Assembly: GCA_023252095.1 (NCBI GenBank)
Contig: JAHEXN010000027.1
Location: 1-7,374, forward strand
From: Actinomycetes bacterium
GTDB lineage: Bacteria > Actinomycetota > Actinomycetes > Propionibacteriales > Nocardioidaceae
Reading direction: 5' to 3'
DNA length: 7,374 nt
The notes under the pieces were generated by a model. It had not been told where the DNA came from. It was given only the letters and a program-made list of their open reading frames with translations, and did not search any database. Of the stretch, positions 4,717-7,374 are shown one piece after another. The position numbers and the translations under genes were made by a program. The stretch's first letter is position 1. Each line of letters starts with the position of its first letter.

Positions 4717-6326
4717 GAGGTCTTCTTCTCCTGGGGCTCGAGCTCGTCACGCAGACGGTCGATGAAGGACGTGAGGTCGTCCGGCAGGTCGTCGCGCGGG
4801 ACGCGGTCGAGCGCGGCTGCCTCCACCACGGTACGCGAGCCGTCCGAGGCGGCACGGACCCACGTGCGGCGGGGGCGGATGAACAGCGACAGGATCAGCC
4901 CGCCGAGACCGACCGCCACGCCGCCCAGCGGCAGACCCGCGAGCGGCGAGGAGCTGATCTGGAACCGGGCGAACTGGCGCAGCTCGGTGAACTCCACGGT
5001 CGTGCCGTCCGGCAGGGTGCTCGTCTGCCCGGGCTGCAGCTCGATGCGGAACGGCTTGCCGTCCTCACCGAGAACCTGCGTCATCTTGCTCGTGTCGAGG
5101 ACGTACACCGACTGCGGTGTGCCGTCGTCGAGGCCGAGGTCGCCGCGCCACGCCTGCAGGGCGATGTAGGGGTTCGCCGCCGCGGGGAAGAGCGAGATGG
5201 ACGCCGCGTCCTCGGCCGTGCGCGCGGCGGTGGGCAGGAAGAAGCCCTGCATGCCGAGCTGCTCCGGACCGGTGTCGGGCACCTTCACGACACCGCCGGA
5301 GGTGTAGGTGGCGTCCTCGGGGAGGAACGGCACCGGCTCGTCGAACACGACGGTTCCCTGCGGGTCGGTGACCTTGATGACCGGGGAGTACCCCTGGCCC
5401 ACCAGGAAGATGTCGGTCGAACCGATCGAGAGCGGGTGGTTGACGCGGATCGAGTAGTCGTTCTCGTCGCCGTCGAGACCGTCGATGAACGTGCCGTCGG
5501 CCTCGAACAGGCGGGGAGCACCCCGCTGCGGGCCGTCGCTGATGTCGAACTCGGCGATCAAGTCGTCGAGCTCCAGTGAGAACGGCGGGAGGCTGTCGGG
5601 GTCGAACCACGTGCCCGACGTGAACTCGTCGTACTGCGTGAGGACGTTGGAGAACCGGTCGCCCTCCGTCACGATGACGGCACCGCGGTAGCCCAGGAGG
5701 GAGCCGACGGCGACGCCGATCAGCACCACCACGACGCTGACGTGGAACACGAGGTTGCCGAGCTCGCGCAGGTAACCCCGCTCGGAGCGGAGCTCGCCGC
5801 GGCTCCCGTCGTCGTCGGTCACGACGTCGACCCGGGCGCGCCCGACGACCCGGCGGGCCGCGGCGAGCACGGTGTCGACGTCGGCCGTGGTCTCGAACGT
5901 TCCGGAGGCCGGAAGGCGGTCGAACCGGCGCGGCGCCTTGGGCGGACGCGCCCGCAGGGCCCGCCAGTACACGCGCGAGCGCGGCAGGATGCAGCCGATC
6001 AGAGAGACCATGAGCAGCAGGTAGATCGCGCTGAACCACGGCGACGCATAGACGTTGAAGGCCCCGAGCTTCTCGAGCCAGGGCGACAGGTCGGGGTGAC
6101 GGAGACGGAACGCCTCGACCGCGCGGGCGTCGACCCCGCGCTGCGGCACGAACGAGCCGGGCAGCGACGCGACGGCGAGCAGCAGCAGGAGCAGCAGTGC
6201 GGTGCGCATCGAGGTGAGCTGCGTCCACATCCAGCGCAGGAACTCGCGCGTGCCGAGCGCCGGCGCCGGCGTCGAAGCGCGGTCGCGCTGCGTGATCTTG
6301 CCGTCGGCGTCCCGGTCGTTACTCAT
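4713..6326 (-). CDS. resB: Cytochrome c biogenesis protein ResB (Ccs1)
   Basis: A 537-residue partner of CcsB in the System II heme delivery/attachment complex. It has the ResB plan: TM1 (about 41-60, a leucine run ending in LPGS), TM2 (98-116), TM3 (191-213), a large extracytoplasmic domain (about 214-465) and TM4 (466-484). A charged cytoplasmic tail of about 50 residues follows. The MWTQLTSMRTAL opening before TM1, GYLRELGNLVFHVSV at TM3 (His195) and NHPLSIGSTDIFLVGQGYSP (296-315) are family hallmarks. ATG 6326 is chosen because it overlaps the ccdA stop (ATGA), has GAGG 7 nt upstream and leaves a normal short N-terminus. The frame is open to 6623, but that part lies inside ccdA and is not protein-like. 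Length is usual for actinobacterial ResB. Confidence 0.96.
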   Translation of the reverse strand: MSNDRDADGKITQRDRASTPAPALGTREFLRWMWTQLTSMRTALLLLLLLAVASLPGSFVPQRGVDARAVEAFRLRHPDLSPWLEKLGAFNVYASPWFSAIYLLLMVSLIGCILPRSRVYWRALRARPPKAPRRFDRLPASGTFETTADVDTVLAAARRVVGRARVDVVTDDDGSRGELRSERGYLRELGNLVFHVSVVVVLIGVAVGSLLGYRGAVIVTEGDRFSNVLTQYDEFTSGTWFDPDSLPPFSLELDDLIAEFDISDGPQRGAPRLFEADGTFIDGLDGDENDYSIRVNHPLSIGSTDIFLVGQGYSPVIKVTDPQGTVVFDEPVPFLPEDATYTSGGVVKVPDTGPEQLGMQGFFLPTAARTAEDAASISLFPAAANPYIALQAWRGDLGLDDGTPQSVYVLDTSKMTQVLGEDGKPFRIELQPGQTSTLPDGTTVEFTELRQFARFQISSSPLAGLPLGGVAVGLGGLILSLFIRPRRTWVRAASDGSRTVVEAAALDRVPRDDLPDDLTSFIDRLRDELEPQEKKTS

Positions 6327-7072
6327 AGGGGTGCCTCGAACCCGCCGGCCCAGCCCTGCAGGTCCAGGACCAGGGCGTCCCACCAGCCCGTGACGAGCAG
6401 GAGGCCCACGACGAGGAGCAGCAGGCCGCCGGCGAGCTGGACGCCCCGCTGGTGCCGCCGGACCCACTTCGTGGCGCGGGCGAAACGGGCGAAGCCGAAA
6501 GCGGCCAGGACGAACGGCACGCCGAGACCCAGGCAGTAGACCGCGGTCAACCCGGCACCGCGCCACGCCGTGGCCTCGTTGCCGGCCAGCGCGAGCACGG
6601 CACCCAGCGTGGGGCCGACGCACGGGAGCCAGCCGAGCCCGAAGAAGACGCCCAGCACGGGCGCGATGGCCAGCCCCACGGCGGGCACGGCGTGCACCCG
6701 GAACTCACGCTGCATCCGCGACCCCAGCCCCAGGAACACCAGCGCGAGCAGGATCACGAGGATCCCGGTGACGATCGAGAACGTGCGCTGGTGACTCACG
6801 AGCCGCAGCCCGAACTGGCCGAACAGCGCACCGCCCGCGACGTAGATCGCCGAGAAGCCCAGCACGAACAGCACCGCACCGAGCACGATGCGGGGGCGCC
6901 CCTCGCTCCGGTCGAGGTCCTGCACCCCGACGCCGGACACGTACGACAGGTAGCCGGGCACGAGCGGCAGCACGCACGGCGAGAAGAACGAGACCAGTCC
7001 TGCTGCGACCGCGACCGGGACCGCGATGAGCAGGGACCCGTTCAGCACGGTCTCCTGGAGCCACTCGTTCAC
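6323..7072 (-). CDS. ccdA: Cytochrome c biogenesis protein CcdA (DsbD-family thiol electron transporter)
   Basis: A 249-residue membrane protein that carries reducing equivalents from cytoplasmic thioredoxin across the membrane to extracytoplasmic thioredoxin-like proteins such as ResA. The two redox cysteines are visible: Cys33 in FFSPCVLPLVPGYLSYVSG and Cys151 in GWLPCVGPTLGAVLAL. These begin the two inverted-repeat halves of the fold. About six hydrophobic segments occur (near 15-36, 63-86, 97-117, 132-162, 174-197 and 210-230). The GTG start overlaps the stop of the upstream thioredoxin-like gene (GTGA) and has GAGGA 6 nt upstream. It overlaps resB by 4 bp. Length is typical of the compact CcdA type that lacks the extra DsbD domains. 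Confidence 0.96.
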   Translation of the reverse strand: MNEWLQETVLNGSLLIAVPVAVAAGLVSFFSPCVLPLVPGYLSYVSGVGVQDLDRSEGRPRIVLGAVLFVLGFSAIYVAGGALFGQFGLRLVSHQRTFSIVTGILVILLALVFLGLGSRMQREFRVHAVPAVGLAIAPVLGVFFGLGWLPCVGPTLGAVLALAGNEATAWRGAGLTAVYCLGLGVPFVLAAFGFARFARATKWVRRHQRGVQLAGGLLLLVVGLLLVTGWWDALVLDLQGWAGGFEAPL

Positions 7073-7374
7073 GAGCCGTCCTCGCCGCTTCCGGTGCCCG
7101 ACTCGGCCACCAGGTCGTCGATGATGCCGCCGAGCGTGGACGCGTCGACCTCGTCACTGATGCGCGCCGCCACGCGTCCCTCGGCGTCGATGACCCACGT
7201 CGTGGGGATGGCCTGCGTCGGCAGGGAGTCGACGAACTGCAGCTCGAGGCGACCGCCGTCGTCGGAGAAGCTCGGGTAGGTGATGCCGTACGTCTCGTTG
7301 AACGCGATCGCCGCGGAGTCCCGGCTACGGTTGACGATGCCGAGGAACTGGGCCTGGCCGGCGTAGGTCTCGGC
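7069..7374 (-). CDS. TlpA/ResA-like thioredoxin-fold protein, C-terminal part (partial)
   Basis: Reading the minus strand from the right window edge gives 101 codons then TGA, the C-terminal part of an extracytoplasmic thiol-disulfide oxidoreductase. It reads QFLGIVNRSRD...AFNETYGITYPSF...LPTQAIPTTWVIDAEGRVAAR. This covers the later strands and helices of the thioredoxin fold, including the cis-proline loop (AIPTTWVID) facing the active site. The CXXC motif and signal peptide lie beyond the window. Placed just before ccdA, resB and ccsB, it is most likely the ResA-like protein that reduces apocytochrome c cysteines before heme attachment and is recharged by CcdA. A general TlpA/AhpC-TSA family member with another target is possible. 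The last ten or so residues are a Gly/Ser/Glu-rich tail. Confidence 0.9.
   Translation of the reverse strand, partial: AETYAGQAQFLGIVNRSRDSAAIAFNETYGITYPSFSDDGGRLELQFVDSLPTQAIPTTWVIDAEGRVAARISDEVDASTLGGIIDDLVAESGTGSGEDGS

Noticed and set aside
4204..5169. Plus-strand open frame spanning the ccsB/resB junction, and a similar one at 5742-6539
   Set aside because: Both are antisense to well-recognised System II genes and show only charged low-complexity sequence.

Overview
The window comes from a high-GC actinobacterium (about 70% GC by eye). GTG and ATG starts, start/stop overlaps and G/C-ending codons run throughout. The gene set (ResA/CcdA/ResB/CcsB-type cytochrome c maturation, an ABC-2 exporter, an M19 dipeptidase homologue) and a dispersed intergenic repeat would suit a Nocardioides/Aeromicrobium-like member of the Propionibacteriales. 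That placement is inference.

Left end, plus strand (1-467): the last six codons of an unidentified gene, then a complete cytidine/blasticidin-S deaminase-like gene. Its zinc motif is altered: PCxxD replaces PCxxC. It converges on the next block across 36 bp.

Middle, minus strand (3506 down to 504): a compact three-gene unit encoding an ABC ATPase, an ABC-2 permease and an M19 dipeptidase-like protein. The first junction is an ATGA overlap and the second a 7-bp gap. The ATPase and permease should form a membrane exporter. The third protein keeps nearly all M19 catalytic residues but has HxC in place of the HxD metal motif. A TAnnnT -10 element lies 7 nt before the first ATG, which suggests a leaderless transcript.

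Spacer 3507-3768: a cluster of four related repeat copies. Two are 47-bp direct copies with 46 identical bases. One is inverted with a different core, and one is a 16-bp fragment. Together they form a large imperfect palindrome.

Right part, minus strand (7374 down to 3769): the end of a TlpA/ResA thioredoxin-like gene, then ccdA, resB and ccsB, each junction overlapping by 4 bp. This is a System II cytochrome c maturation operon. CcdA passes electrons across the membrane to the ResA-like protein, which keeps apocytochrome cysteines reduced. ResB and CcsB deliver and attach heme outside the membrane. The operon promoter is outside the window.

Apart from the repeat cluster, the two altered metal sites and the ABC/M19 pairing, the window is ordinary housekeeping sequence. 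I see no convincing new multi-gene system.
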